A stretch of 64,000 bases of DNA from WHSW01 sp963742205 (GCA_963742205.1 CAVUKZ010000004.1:372001-436000), one strand, 5' to 3'. Counted from the stretch's first letter, positions 1 through 7,917 are shown. Program-made: numbers and translations. Notes: generated by a model not told the origin, from the sequence alone.

Positions 1-616
1 TTCCGTCGACGGTTTCGTCGCCGGCCCGAACCAGAGCGAGGAGAACCCGCTCGGCGAGGGCGGCGAGCGCCTTCACGACTGGGTGGTTTCGCTGGCCGCC
101 TGGCGCCAAGCCCACGAAAAGGAGGGCGGCGAGACGAACGAGAGCACACGGATCGTCGAAGAATCGCGCGAGAACATCGGGGCCGCCGTGATGGGCCGAA
201 ACATGTTCGGGCCGATCGGCGGTGGTGCCTGGGACGAGCAGTGGACGGGCTGGTGGGGCGACAACCCTCCCTACCACTACCCCGTGTTCATAGTCACCCA
301 TCACCGACGCGATCCCGTGGAGATGGACGGAGGGACCACGTTCCACTTCGTCACCGACGGAATCGAGTCCGCACTCGATCAGGCCAAGGCGGCTGCCGGC
401 GGCAAGGACGTGGGGCTTTGGGGCGGCGCCGACGTCGCTGGGCAGTACCTGGCAGCGGGACTGCTCGACGAGCTCGAGCTCCACGTCGTTCCGGTGGTGC
501 TCGGCGACGGTGCTCGCCTGTTCGACAACGTGGGCGCTGCGGACGTGCAGCTCGAGCAGGTTCGGGCCGTCGAGGCGCCCGGCGTCACCCACGTCAAGTA
601 CAGGGCGGTGAGCTGA
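1..616 (+). CDS. RibD C-terminal / dihydrofolate reductase-like protein, 5' partial
   Basis: The frame is open from the first bases of the window (S-V-D-G-F-V-A-G-P-N) and ends at TGA 614-616, so the start lies upstream. The DGFVAGP opening, the central MGRNMFGPIGGGAW and the late GGADVAGQYLAAGLLDEL are the usual landmarks of the small stand-alone RibD-C/DHFR-like reductases, where they bind NADPH. The family normally has about 190-210 residues, so only a few N-terminal residues are missing. The substrate of these stand-alone proteins is generally unknown; folate or riboflavin biosynthesis should not be assumed. The next gene converges on it from the opposite strand with only 3 bases between. 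Confidence 0.85.
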   Translation, partial: SVDGFVAGPNQSEENPLGEGGERLHDWVVSLAAWRQAHEKEGGETNESTRIVEESRENIGAAVMGRNMFGPIGGGAWDEQWTGWWGDNPPYHYPVFIVTHHRRDPVEMDGGTTFHFVTDGIESALDQAKAAAGGKDVGLWGGADVAGQYLAAGLLDELELHVVPVVLGDGARLFDNVGAADVQLEQVRAVEAPGVTHVKYRAVS

Positions 617-619
617 ACG

Positions 620-997
620 CTAGGCCGCTCCCCGAGGCGCGTACATGATCACCCCGACGCCGACCAGGCACACGAGCGCGCCGATGAGGTCGTAGCGGTC
701 GGGCCTGAACGAGTCGAACACCACACCCCAGACAAGCGAGCCGACGATGAACACGCCGCCGTACGCAGCGAGGACCCGCCCGAAGTTCGCGTCGGGCTGG
801 TAGGTCGCGATCACCCCGTAGATACCGAGCGAGACGATGCCCAGGGCGACGAAGAGGGCTCCGCGGTCCTCCCGCAGCCCGATCCAGACCAGGTAAGCGC
901 CGCCGATCTCGGCCAGGGCAGCGGCGATGAAGAGCAGTATCGAGCGCCCGGTCACGGCGAGGATCCTCGCAAGGGCCTCATCAGCAGGAGGCGCCAC
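620..997 (-). CDS. YnfA/UPF0060 family small membrane protein
   Basis: A 125-residue protein with four hydrophobic segments. It carries the signature of the UPF0060/YnfA family: AEIGGAYLVWIGLRE in helix 1, ATYQPDANFGRVLAAYGGVFI in the middle and the FRPDRYDLIGALVCLVGVGVIMYAPRG tail region (residues about 97-123). The fold is related to small multidrug resistance transporters, and YnfA of E. coli and Shigella has been linked to drug efflux. The start is GTG at 997, overlapping the end of the upstream small membrane gene by 17 bases, so the two are probably translated together. It is the last gene of a minus-strand operon that begins at a MerR-type operator. Efflux substrate unknown. Confidence 0.85.
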   Translation of the reverse strand: MAPPADEALARILAVTGRSILLFIAAALAEIGGAYLVWIGLREDRGALFVALGIVSLGIYGVIATYQPDANFGRVLAAYGGVFIVGSLVWGVVFDSFRPDRYDLIGALVCLVGVGVIMYAPRGAA

Positions 998-1196
998 CGC
1001 CCGAGCGCAGCCGGCGAGCCAGGATCAGACACAGGCCGACGAGAACCACGGCCGCGGCGCCGATGCCGAACAGGGCGTTGGCTGTCAGGGCCCCCAGGGC
1101 TCCGATCAGAAGCGGCCCGGCCAGGCAGCAGAGGACCATGAGGACCGCCAGGCCCGGTCCCGCCAGGCGTGAAAAGCGACCTGAGCTCTCGCTCAT
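981..1196 (-). CDS. Small two-helix membrane protein with CC motif (possible metal transport)
   Basis: About 71 residues from ATG 1196. Two hydrophobic helices are visible: the first holds VLMVLCCLAGPLLIGALG and the second ALFGIGAAAVVLVGLCLILA. It ends in a short Cys-containing tail (GGGASC). A vicinal Cys pair inside the first helix, a two-helix layout and a location under a MerR-type operator resemble the small mercury/metal carriers of the MerF/MerT kind, but similarity is too short to name it. Its start codon overlaps the stop of the upstream CCPFF gene (ATGA at 1193-1196), and its end overlaps ynfA. A longer start at 1250 is possible but lies inside the upstream gene. Confidence 0.6.
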   Translation of the reverse strand: MSESSGRFSRLAGPGLAVLMVLCCLAGPLLIGALGALTANALFGIGAAAVVLVGLCLILARRLRSGGGASC

Positions 1197-1519
1197 GTCA
1201 GACCTCCCCAGCCCGCGACGAAGCCGGCCACCAGGCCGCGAACGGCCCACTCGCCGCCCTCAGGTGCGCTGACTCGAAGCTCAAGTCGATCGCCGACCTC
1301 GGCCAAGTCGAAAGAGAAGAACGGGCAGCAGCTCGACTCGAGGGTCATGAACTCGCGGAGTTGGTCCTCGTCCTCTGCCGGAAAGCGAAGTCGGGCCGTG
1401 AGCCCGCCAGCCTCAACGCCGTCCAACCGCTGGCCGAGCCCGGCTAGGAGCTCCGCTCGCTCGGGAAGGTCCGCCCGCTCCAGGTTGCAGGCAATGGGGA
1501 TTGTCTCGGGCATTTTCAT
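1193..1519 (-). CDS. Small CCPFF-motif protein of a MerR-controlled operon
   Basis: About 108 residues from ATG 1519, chosen because a GAAAGGAC ribosome-binding site sits just upstream; an earlier ATG at 1579 would run through the operator. The sequence opens with IACNLERADLPERAELLAGL and contains the motif LESSCCPFFSFDLAEV (residues about 60-75). I recognise this as a conserved actinobacterial family found beside MerR regulators and mercury or other metal genes, but have no established function for it. The adjacent Cys pair is a candidate metal or thiol site. It is first in the operon CCPFF - small membrane protein - YnfA, with overlapping stop and start codons, and is divergent from merR. 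Confidence 0.65.
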   Translation of the reverse strand: MKMPETIPIACNLERADLPERAELLAGLGQRLDGVEAGGLTARLRFPAEDEDQLREFMTLESSCCPFFSFDLAEVGDRLELRVSAPEGGEWAVRGLVAGFVAGWGGLT

Positions 1520-1546
1520 CGTCCTTTCTCGGGTTCCGACGTACTC

Positions 1547-1574
1547 TTGACCCTCAAGCCGACTTGAGGTCAAG
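1547..1574. promoter_or_regulatory. MerR/SoxR-type divergent operator-promoter
   Basis: Between the divergent CCPFF operon and merR lies an inverted repeat CCTCAAG (1552-1558), four central bases CCGA, and CTTGAGG (1563-1569). This is the half-site spacing and nearly the sequence of known SoxR operators. TTGACC at 1547-1552 overlaps it, and a second TTGACC reads on the minus strand (1574-1569 region), as expected for MerR-class promoters in which the operator lies between the -35 and -10 elements. The likely regulator is the MerR protein encoded 10 bases to the right. The -10 boxes are weak, so the exact transcription starts are not assigned. Confidence 0.6.
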
Positions 1575-1583
1575 GGCATTCGG

Positions 1584-2024
1584 ATGAGCGAGACGACGAT
1601 GCGTATTGGCGAGGTGGCCGAGCAAGCGGGCCTCCGAAAGAGCGCGATCCGCTACTACGAGGAGATCGGGTTGCTGCCCGAGCCCGAGCGTGTCTCCGGC
1701 CAGCGCGTCTACGGCCCGTCGGTCCTCCGCCGCCTGGCCCTGATCGACGTCTCCCAGCGGGCCGGCCTCAGCCTGGACGAGATCCGCGAGCTCCTTGATG
1801 CGGGCAGCGAGCCGATCGCTCCGCATATGCAAGAGCTCGCAGCGAGGAAGCTGCCGGAGGTCGAAGCGCTGATTCAGCGGGCCGAGGCGATGCGCGACTG
1901 GCTCAAGACCGCCCAGGGTTGTGGCTGCGAGTCCGTGGACGAGTGTGGGCTCTTCGACACCGAGCCAGCGGGCGCCGAGTCGGCTACTCGATCCGCAGCA
2001 CGCGGTCGAGCTTGGTCAGCTTGA
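1584..2024 (+). CDS. MerR family transcriptional regulator with C-terminal Cys motif
   Basis: A 146-residue regulator. Residues about 6-75 form the MerR winged-helix DNA-binding domain (MRIGEVAEQAGLRKSAIRYY, then EEIGLLPEPERVSGQRVYG), followed by a dimerisation coil (ALIQRAEAMRDWL). The effector region holds GCGCESVDECGLF, a C-x-C-x5-C pattern. SoxR, which binds a [2Fe-2S] cluster, has one more Cys two residues earlier; that position is not Cys here, so a metal or thiol sensor is as likely as a redox sensor. The operator just upstream is SoxR-like. ATG 1599 (MRIGEV) is an alternative start. The last 41 bases overlap the convergent STAS gene. Confidence 0.8.
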   Translation: MSETTMRIGEVAEQAGLRKSAIRYYEEIGLLPEPERVSGQRVYGPSVLRRLALIDVSQRAGLSLDEIRELLDAGSEPIAPHMQELAARKLPEVEALIQRAEAMRDWLKTAQGCGCESVDECGLFDTEPAGAESATRSAARGRAWSA

Positions 2025-2319
2025 CCACCTCCGCCACGTGCCCGGTGAGATTGCGAAACCGCAGGCGATCGGACCCCTGATCCGAGTGGCGCTGAGCGGC
2101 GAGCAACCCTGTCAGCCCGGTGGAGTCGACGTACTCGCAGCGGCTGAGGTCCAGGACGATCCGGCTGGCGTCCGTTCGCTCGGCGCGCTGAAGCATCGCG
2201 CTCAGTGCCTCAACGCTCGCCATGTCGAGCTCGCCCACAAGGTCGATCGTCAGTACGTCGCCGTCGCGCCGCGGCGTCAGCGTCAGCCGGTGCGCCTCAA
2301 TTGGATTAAGTTCGGACAT
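1984..2319 (-). CDS. STAS domain protein (anti-sigma factor antagonist-like)
   Basis: 111 residues from ATG 2319 (MSELNPIEAHRL). The whole protein is one STAS domain: LTIDLVGELDMASVEAL at residues about 22-38, then IVLDLSRCEYVDSTGLTGLL with the Ser that is phosphorylated in SpoIIAA/RsbV-type antagonists, then a C-terminal helix (VAEVVKLTKLDRVL). Such proteins act in the cytoplasm by binding an anti-sigma factor kinase in its partner-switching cycle. No anti-sigma kinase is adjacent, so the partner is not visible here. It converges on merR with a 41-base overlap at the 3' ends. Confidence 0.8.
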   Translation of the reverse strand: MSELNPIEAHRLTLTPRRDGDVLTIDLVGELDMASVEALSAMLQRAERTDASRIVLDLSRCEYVDSTGLTGLLAAQRHSDQGSDRLRFRNLTGHVAEVVKLTKLDRVLRIE

Positions 2320-2514
2320 GTCTGCGTGTTTCACCGGGCGGGCCCAGAGATGAGACGATCTCGAGCACGTGCCGCTCGGGCCGCCCCCTCGCTGGTCACA
2401 ACTAGGGAGAGAGGCGAGCCGTTCCCATTCCGGCCGTGCTGGCGACCCGTCAACGAGGGGTTGCAAGCCCGGGAACAAGCCTGGCCCGCGGTGGACTCAG
2501 CCTATACCGAGATC

Positions 2515-3324
2515 TCACGCGGTACGGAGTCGATCGGCGATTTCGTCGAGCGCCTGCTCGACGATCTTGAAGCTCCCAGCGTCACGAACGGTTGCGAGGA
2601 ACTGTTCGTTGAGGCCGCCGGCGGTCGCGTACTCGTCGGCGAGGGTCCCGAAGTTGGTCGGTTGGGCGCTGAGCAGCGATCCGGACAGGCCGCCAAACAC
2701 CGATGCGACGTACCGGGTCGCGTCGGTCTCCGCGATCCCCTGATCGGTGAGCCAGCGGCTGATCGTGTCGAGGTAGGCCAGGTGGGCGGCGAGCGTCGCG
2801 GTGGAGGCAGACAGCGCTTCGAGCGCGCGCTCGTGATCAACCGCCATCACTCCGCCGAGCGGATCAAAGATCGCCTGGGCGAGCGGACTCGGTGGGTGAA
2901 TCGCCGTCACGCCCGAGCGTCTGGCGACGGCGGGTAGCGGGATCGCCCGCACGATCACCTCGGCGGGGGCCACCAGGGTGCGGAGCTCGCTGATGGGGAT
3001 GCCGGCGATGACGCTGATCACCCCCTGTTCCATTCGCAAGGTCAGGTCCGCCAGTGCGGCGCGTGCGTCCTGCGGTCGCACGCAGAGGAGAACCACTTCG
3101 GCTTGCTCGACGGCGGCCTGGTTGCTCTCGGCGACGCGGACCGCCGGGTAACGAGCGGCTAGCCGGCTCGCTCGCGCGGCGCCGCGGGGCGACAGGTGGA
3201 TGGCGGTCTCGGCGTCCTGCCCTTCGCAGAGGCCGGTGACGATCGCCTCGGCGATCGCGCCGACCCCGATTACACCTAGGGCGGCGGGCATGTCGCTGCG
3301 TACCTTCGTGTCCAAGCTACCCAT
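2515..3324 (-). CDS. Pyrroline-5-carboxylate reductase-like protein (ProC family)
   Basis: 269 residues, the usual length for ProC. An N-terminal Rossmann motif GVIGVGAIAEAIVTGL (residues about 16-31) binds NAD(P)H; LLCVRPQD and SVIAGIPISELRTL follow, and the C-terminal half is the helical dimerisation domain with DATRYVASVFGGLSGSLL and EYATAGGLNEQ. Classical ProC enzymes have a PRxxPN motif and a TVxGS segment; here these read RAIPLPAV and FGGLSGSL, so it is a divergent member and might be a 3-hydroxyisobutyrate-type or other imine reductase rather than the proline enzyme. ATG 3291 (MPAALGVIG) is an alternative and perhaps better start. It stands alone between STAS genes. Confidence 0.7.
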   Translation of the reverse strand: MGSLDTKVRSDMPAALGVIGVGAIAEAIVTGLCEGQDAETAIHLSPRGAARASRLAARYPAVRVAESNQAAVEQAEVVLLCVRPQDARAALADLTLRMEQGVISVIAGIPISELRTLVAPAEVIVRAIPLPAVARRSGVTAIHPPSPLAQAIFDPLGGVMAVDHERALEALSASTATLAAHLAYLDTISRWLTDQGIAETDATRYVASVFGGLSGSLLSAQPTNFGTLADEYATAGGLNEQFLATVRDAGSFKIVEQALDEIADRLRTA

Positions 3325-3383
3325 CGCCTCTCAAGCTAGATGACGCCCCATAATCCGCGGGCCGGCGAGATGAAGGAGGAACG

Positions 3384-3749
3384 ATGGTCGAGAGGATGGA
3401 CGGGATGCCCGAGGGCGTGATCGGGCTGCGGGCTGCGGGCAAGCTGACGCGCGATGACTATCGCGAGGCGCTCGAACCGGGGCTCCAGGAGGCGGTGGAC
3501 GGGGCGGCGCGGGTGGTCTTCGTGATCGACGACTTCGAGGGCCTCGAGCCCAGCGCCGCGGTGGAGGACCTGAAGACGGGGCTGCGGGTCGAGCTTCACG
3601 ATCGGAAGGCGTGGAAGCGGCTTGCCGTCGTCTCAAAGGACGACTGGATCGCAAAGGCGATGCACCTGTTCGCGTGGGCGATGCCGGGTGAGCTGAAGGT
3701 CTTCGAACTCGATCAGTTGGAGGAAGCCAAGGCCTGGGCCGCCGGCTGA
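3384..3749 (+). CDS. SpoIIAA-like/STAS-type protein (DUF3478-like)
   Basis: 121 residues with a good ribosome-binding site (AAGGAGG) six bases before ATG 3384. The pattern VIGLRAAGKLTRDDYREAL, a central FVIDDFEGLEPSAAVEDLKTG and the ending WKRLAVVSKDDWIAKAMHLF with a final acidic helix match the SpoIIAA-like family. This family has the STAS fold but lacks the phosphorylatable Ser of true antagonists. Function is unknown; members are often stress or membrane associated. Its 3' end overlaps the convergent transporter gene by 37 bases. Confidence 0.75.
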   Translation: MVERMDGMPEGVIGLRAAGKLTRDDYREALEPGLQEAVDGAARVVFVIDDFEGLEPSAAVEDLKTGLRVELHDRKAWKRLAVVSKDDWIAKAMHLFAWAMPGELKVFELDQLEEAKAWAAG

Positions 3750-4621
3750 GCGCGCTCGCGGGCCTCCTCGGCGCTCTGGCGGATCACTGAGGTGACCGGG
3801 GCGCTGCGGGCGATCACGATGATCGCTGCCAGGACCAGGGCGAGGCCGCCGAAGAACGCGACCTGGGAGAGGGGGGCGAGCGGGAGGTGAGTCTTCAACA
3901 ACAGTGGGCCGACGAGGATCGGGATGAACGTCTCGAGCACGAACACGGTCGGGACGACCTTGGTCGCCCGCACCCGCTGTAGGGCCGACATCTCGCTCAC
4001 GGTTGCCACCACCGCGGAGCAAACAATCGCCACGAGCCAGAGTCCCGCGACGCCGAGCGCCTCGGCGTCGAACGCGTTGCCGAACAGCTTGGTCGCGATG
4101 TCGTTCCAGGCGAGGGCCAAGCCGGCGCTCGCGGTGATCACCAGGGGCGGCGCCAGGCCGCGACGCGAGAGCGCGTAGGGGATGAGCGCGAGAGCGCCGA
4201 GCGCGATGAGGATGACCACCGGCTCCGAGCCGGCGCGCTCGATCTCGCTGCGGGACGGCGCGGCGACGGCGGTCAGCCCCACGCCGGCCGTGATCGCAAC
4301 CACGGCCAGATAGTCGCGTCGCCGGACCGGCTCCCCCATCACGCGGGCGCCGCACAGCATGACCAGCACCAGCCCCGCGGCGAGGCAGGTCTGAACGACG
4401 GCGATCGGGGCGTTGGCGTAGGCGTAGATCTGCAGCGGAAAGCCGAGGATCGAGAGCGCGACACCCGCGAGCCAGCGGCGCCTGCGGCACAGCGCCACCA
4501 GGAGGCTGAGCCGCATCGCGCAATCGCGAGGCGAATCGCGGGCCTCGAGCGCCTGCAACACGATGCCGCCGTTATACGCCGCGGATGCGGCGAGGCCCGC
4601 AGCGACGCCGAGGGCGATCAT
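3713..4621 (-). CDS. EamA/DMT-superfamily membrane transporter
   Basis: 302 residues with nine to ten hydrophobic helices arranged as two related halves, the usual layout of the drug/metabolite transporter superfamily. The helix near residues 52-80 (WLAGVALSILGFPLQIYAYA) and the following APIAVVQTCLAAGLVLVML resemble the GFALQAVALG and LAxVQPLL segments seen in actinobacterial DMT proteins. A short basic-acidic cytoplasmic tail ends the protein. The transported compound cannot be predicted. It is convergent with the SpoIIAA-like gene, and its start is 55 bases from the divergent haemoglobin gene. Confidence 0.75.
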   Translation of the reverse strand: MIALGVAAGLAASAAYNGGIVLQALEARDSPRDCAMRLSLLVALCRRRRWLAGVALSILGFPLQIYAYANAPIAVVQTCLAAGLVLVMLCGARVMGEPVRRRDYLAVVAITAGVGLTAVAAPSRSEIERAGSEPVVILIALGALALIPYALSRRGLAPPLVITASAGLALAWNDIATKLFGNAFDAEALGVAGLWLVAIVCSAVVATVSEMSALQRVRATKVVPTVFVLETFIPILVGPLLLKTHLPLAPLSQVAFFGGLALVLAAIIVIARSAPVTSVIRQSAEEARERAQPAAQALASSN

Positions 4622-4676
4622 GGCCGGTAGGTACCCGCTTTGGGGCCCACGACCCGGGCTGGCTATCGTCGAACGA

Positions 4677-5117
4677 ATGCCGTCGCTGTACGAGCACGTC
4701 GGGGGAGAGGCCGCGATCCACGAGCTCGAGGAGCGCTTCTACTCGAAGGTCCTCGCGGATCCGCTCCTGGTCCAGCTGTTCGGCGAGGGTCGGCCCGAGC
4801 ACGTCGACCACCTCACGGCCTTTACTGCCGAGTCGTTTGGCGGCCCGGATCGCTTCACCCGCGAGCTGGGTTTCGCACATCTGATCGCTGTCCATCGCGG
4901 CCTGCACATCTCCGAGGAGCAGCGCCGCCGGTTTGTCGAGCTCTACATGGAGGCGCTCGACGAGTCCGGCCTGCCCGACGACCCCGAATTCCGCGAGGCG
5001 ATTCGCGAGCACGTGGAGTTTGGCTCGCAGGTCGCGATGCAGAATTCCAACGCTGAAACCGACGATCAGCTGCACCCGCTGCGCGAGGTGCCCCGCTGGT
5101 CGTGGGCCGGTGACTGA
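4677..5117 (+). CDS. Truncated haemoglobin (group II-like)
   Basis: 146 residues from ATG 4677. The 2-on-2 globin pattern is clear: LYEHVGGEAAIHELEERFY at the N-terminus, ADPLLVQLF in the middle, SFGGPDRFTRE in helix E, then AHLIAVHRGLHIS, where the first His of VHRGLHI is the expected proximal haem ligand, and helices G-H to about residue 125. Group II (GlbO-type) proteins share the GGP segment. A short polar tail (DDQLHPLREVPRWSW) extends past the globin fold, also typical of group II. Role: O2 or NO chemistry in the cytoplasm. An in-frame earlier ATG exists at 4563 but would overlap the divergent transporter start. Confidence 0.88.
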   Translation: MPSLYEHVGGEAAIHELEERFYSKVLADPLLVQLFGEGRPEHVDHLTAFTAESFGGPDRFTRELGFAHLIAVHRGLHISEEQRRRFVELYMEALDESGLPDDPEFREAIREHVEFGSQVAMQNSNAETDDQLHPLREVPRWSWAGD

Positions 5118-5347
5118 GAGCCGAGTACCGCGGGCGCCGTTTAGATCGCTAGCTCCGGGCTAACTGCTCCTACGGGGGCGCCGTTTCTCGTACCCAGGGA
5201 ATCGCTCTCATTCAGGAGCACGAGTGTTAGGGCAAGGCATGGCGAGACTGAGCAGGGGACGTTCGCTCGCTGTCGTGGGACCGCCGCCGGCTAGGCGGAT
5301 CCCTGAGGCAGGGACGGATGTTGAAGGAGTTAGCAGGGGGAATTGAG

Positions 5348-5854
5348 ATGACGTACATGTCGCCTGGCCACCCGGATTGGCCAGAGTTCATCGAACGGCT
5401 TGCGGGGCCGGAGGCCTGTGACGTGAGCAAGGGAGGCAGCTGGAGGTGTCATAACGACACGCGCGGGACCGAGGCGATCCTGCGCGAGCACCATCCGGAC
5501 TGCGATCTCGCCACGACCCTGGGCTTCTTCGCCAGTCAGGGCGGACACTGCGACTGCGAGGTGATCCTCAACGTGAGGCCGCTCGGCGGTGAGGGCTATG
5601 ACTGGCTGATCGAGAGGGCGCTCGACCTGCGTGGCGATCTCATGCGGATCCTCGCCGTGCGCCCACCGGCGGGCAGCTCGATCGCCTTCGAGCAGGAATT
5701 TCAGAGCGCCTCCATGGATTTGGTGGACGTCTTGATCCCCGAAGGCATCGAGATCCAGAGGTACCTGGCCGACCACATTCCCGATGTCGCGGACCTGCGA
5801 TCGGTGCAGGCTCTGGCGCGCTCGCGCCGGCCCAGGGCACCCGGCCGCTTCTAG
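5348..5854 (+). CDS. DUF2695 domain protein
   Basis: 168 residues starting at ATG 5348, chosen for the strong AGGGGG ribosome-binding site just before it; an in-frame ATG at 5318 would add ten residues. The segment TLGFFASQGGHCDCEVILNV (residues about 58-77) is the conserved core of the DUF2695 family, in which two Cys and a His are grouped and could bind a metal. An N-terminal EFIERLAG segment and a further Cys-rich WRCHND and HHPDCDL stretch add more possible ligands. No function is known for the family. It stands alone; the 230 bases upstream hold no gene. Confidence 0.7.
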   Translation: MTYMSPGHPDWPEFIERLAGPEACDVSKGGSWRCHNDTRGTEAILREHHPDCDLATTLGFFASQGGHCDCEVILNVRPLGGEGYDWLIERALDLRGDLMRILAVRPPAGSSIAFEQEFQSASMDLVDVLIPEGIEIQRYLADHIPDVADLRSVQALARSRRPRAPGRF

Positions 5855-5858
5855 CGGG

Positions 5859-6434
5859 TCAGTACGAGTAGCCGCCGGTGGGCGCGGTGGTCGAGTTCGA
5901 GTCCTCGTTGGAGCTCTCGCCCTCGTCGCCGGCGGATTCGCCGGCCGCGGTCAGCGCGTACCACTCGGCCCCGAACTCGTCGGACTCGTTGCCGTTGGTG
6001 TCGCCGGGGGCCTCGTCCTCCGCGTAGTAGTAGAGCGGGTGGCCGTTGTAGGCGACCTGGGTGGTCCCGTCGTCGCGCTTGAAGGTGCTCAGCTTCGCCG
6101 CGTCGACCCCACTGCCGGCCTGCGGCTTGCCCTTGGTCGTCAGCGGCGGCCAGGCGGCGGCGCAGTCGCCCGAGCAGGTGGACGCATCGCCGCCCGTGTC
6201 CTGCTCGAAGAGGTAGAGCGTGTGTCCGTCGCTGCCAACGAGGATCGAGCCGAGCCCGGTGTCGCCGAGCTTGACCTCCGCGGTCGAGTTGCTCGTGGGG
6301 GTGGCGGCCGCGGTCGTCGTCGGGGCGGCGGCCTCGGTTGAGGTCGAGTCGTCGCTGCTGTTGCCGCACGCGACCACGGCGATCGAGACGAGGAGGCCGG
6401 TGCCGATCGCAAATCCGGTTCTCAGTCGGTTCAT
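5859..6434 (-). CDS. Secreted lipoprotein with COG4315-type repeats
   Basis: 191 residues from ATG 6434. An N-terminal signal of basic residues then a hydrophobic stretch ends in a lipobox (SIAVVAC, Cys about 23), so the mature protein should be lipid-anchored on the outside of the membrane. A Ser/Thr/Ala linker follows, then two repeats of the COG4315 type: GSILVGSDGHTLYLFEQD with CSGDCAAAWPPL, and VAYNGHPLYYYAEDEAPGD ending in NEFGAEWYAL-like sequence. These repeats are widespread in secreted proteins of unknown function. The tail is acidic and Ser-rich. It is divergent from the MBL-fold hydrolase with 95 bases between. Confidence 0.8.
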   Translation of the reverse strand: MNRLRTGFAIGTGLLVSIAVVACGNSSDDSTSTEAAAPTTTAAATPTSNSTAEVKLGDTGLGSILVGSDGHTLYLFEQDTGGDASTCSGDCAAAWPPLTTKGKPQAGSGVDAAKLSTFKRDDGTTQVAYNGHPLYYYAEDEAPGDTNGNESDEFGAEWYALTAAGESAGDEGESSNEDSNSTTAPTGGYSY

Positions 6435-6529
6435 TCGTGCGCTCCTCGGCGTGGGTGGACCCTGAAGGGGTGTACGGAGGCCGACCGCCCGGGGATGTCT
6501 CGGACGGATAGGTTTCCCCGGAGGCACGG

Positions 6530-7312
6530 ATGCTTCGCATCACCCACATCGGCGGCCCCACGGTCCTGATCGAGGTCGGCGAGTGGCGGTTGCTGACCGA
6601 TCCCACCTTCGATCCCGCGGGCGGCAGCTACCGCTTCGGCTGGGGCACGGGCTCGGAGAAGCTCGCTGGGCCGGCGATCGAGCCCGACGCGATCGGCCGC
6701 ATCGACGCCGTCCTACTCAGCCACGACCACCACGACGACAACCTCGACCGGCGCGGCCGCGAGCTGCTGGGCGCCGTCCAAGTGGTCGTCACCACGGAGT
6801 CGGGGGCGGGGCGCCTCGGCGGCGGGGCTCGCGGGCTCGCGGCGTGGGGCGCTACGCGACTGGAGGCGGACGGGAAGCCACCGATCGACGTGACCGCAAC
6901 ACCGTGCCGGCACGGGCCGCCGCTCAGCCACCCGATCGTGGGCGACGTGATCGGCTTCGCGCTCGCCTGGGAGGGTCAGGCCGAGGGCGTGCTCTGGATT
7001 TCCGGGGACACGGTGCTCTATGACGGCGTGCTCGAGGTCGCCGACCGGCTACGGGTCGACACCGCGCTGCTGCACCTCGGGGGCGTTCGCTTTCCCGTCA
7101 GCGGCCCGCTCCGGTACACGATGACCGCGGCTGAGGCGGTCGAGCTGTGCCGGCGCGTGCGCCCCCGTACGGCGATCCCGATCCACTACGAGGGCTGGAA
7201 GCACTTCCGCGAGGGCCGCGATGCGATCGAGCGCGAGCTTGCAAGCGCGCCCGAGGACATCTCGAGCCGGTTTCGGTGGCTGGAGATCGGGGTCCCGACC
7301 GAGATCGAGTGA
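6530..7312 (+). CDS. MBL-fold metal-dependent hydrolase (UlaG-like)
   Basis: 260 residues. The metallo-beta-lactamase fold shows as ITHIGGPTVLIEVGEWRLLTDPTFD at the N-terminus (residues about 4-28), the metal-binding motif LLSHDHHDDN (the HxHxDH element), a downstream CRHG, the ISGDTVLY aspartate, and IPIHYEGW with the final His. The compact domain with a TDP motif after strand two is typical of the UlaG-like group that hydrolyses varied small esters, lactones or phosphodiesters. Substrate unknown. It starts 95 bases from the divergent lipoprotein and ends 3 bases before the next convergent gene. Confidence 0.82.
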   Translation: MLRITHIGGPTVLIEVGEWRLLTDPTFDPAGGSYRFGWGTGSEKLAGPAIEPDAIGRIDAVLLSHDHHDDNLDRRGRELLGAVQVVVTTESGAGRLGGGARGLAAWGATRLEADGKPPIDVTATPCRHGPPLSHPIVGDVIGFALAWEGQAEGVLWISGDTVLYDGVLEVADRLRVDTALLHLGGVRFPVSGPLRYTMTAAEAVELCRRVRPRTAIPIHYEGWKHFREGRDAIERELASAPEDISSRFRWLEIGVPTEIE

Positions 7313-7315
7313 GCC

Positions 7316-7864
7316 TCAGTTGCTCGGCGTCCCGCCCTCCGCGGCCCGTCGCGTCGCGGCGGTCAGGGCCTCGCCGCCGATCAGGCGCTCGAAGCGGCCC
7401 ACGGTCCCCCAGAGCGCGCGCATCCGCCACCGCGCGCTGCGGTCGACAGGCTGAACCCGCGACTCGCTGACGAGGGCCGAGCCGTCGTCGCCGTCGTCCT
7501 CGACCCAGTGGGCGAACAGGACCCGGACGGTGCCGGGCTCGTCCCAGTCGCGAAATTCGTCGGCGCCGGCGAGCTCGGGATAGTCGCGACGCAGGGACCA
7601 CACCCGGCCGGCCAGACCGGAGATCGACCAGCCGTCGTCCTCGTCGAGCACCGAGAACGGATAGCGCCGGAACACCTCACGGAACGGCAGCTCAGCCGGG
7701 GTCCCCGGAATCCGCCAGCGCAGGACCCGCCCGAGCGTCGGCGCGTCGCTGACGAGGACAGCTTCGGCCGCGTGCCAGAGGCGCTCCCGCGGGACCGCGG
7801 CCGCCCGCCGGTGGCGCGTGCGCACCTGCGGGTCTCCTAACCACGCGTCGAGGTCGAGCTCCAT
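7316..7864 (-). CDS. Conserved hypothetical protein, SRPBCC/DUF2867-like
   Basis: 182 residues, soluble, no signal or membrane segment. The sequence RLWHAAEAVLVSDAPTLGRVLRWRIPGTP followed by a beta-rich middle (FSVLDEDDGWSISGLAGRVW) and VLFAHWVEDDGDDGSALVSESRVQPV resembles proteins of the START/SRPBCC fold, including actinobacterial proteins annotated as DUF2867, in which a hydrophobic pocket binds a ligand. The similarity is by pattern only. It ends in a helix (RFERLIGGEALTAATRR) as these folds do. Convergent with the MBL hydrolase. Confidence 0.55.
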   Translation of the reverse strand: MELDLDAWLGDPQVRTRHRRAAAVPRERLWHAAEAVLVSDAPTLGRVLRWRIPGTPAELPFREVFRRYPFSVLDEDDGWSISGLAGRVWSLRRDYPELAGADEFRDWDEPGTVRVLFAHWVEDDGDDGSALVSESRVQPVDRSARWRMRALWGTVGRFERLIGGEALTAATRRAAEGGTPSN

Positions 7865-7917
7865 GCCGCGAGCTCAGTATCACCGGCGCGGCACGCCGGC
7901 CCGTTGGGCCGCCGACC

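Noticed and set aside
1547..1574. Possible integration or recombination site because of the palindrome.
   Set aside because: Position between divergent genes, SoxR-like half sites and the -35 overlap fit a MerR operator better.
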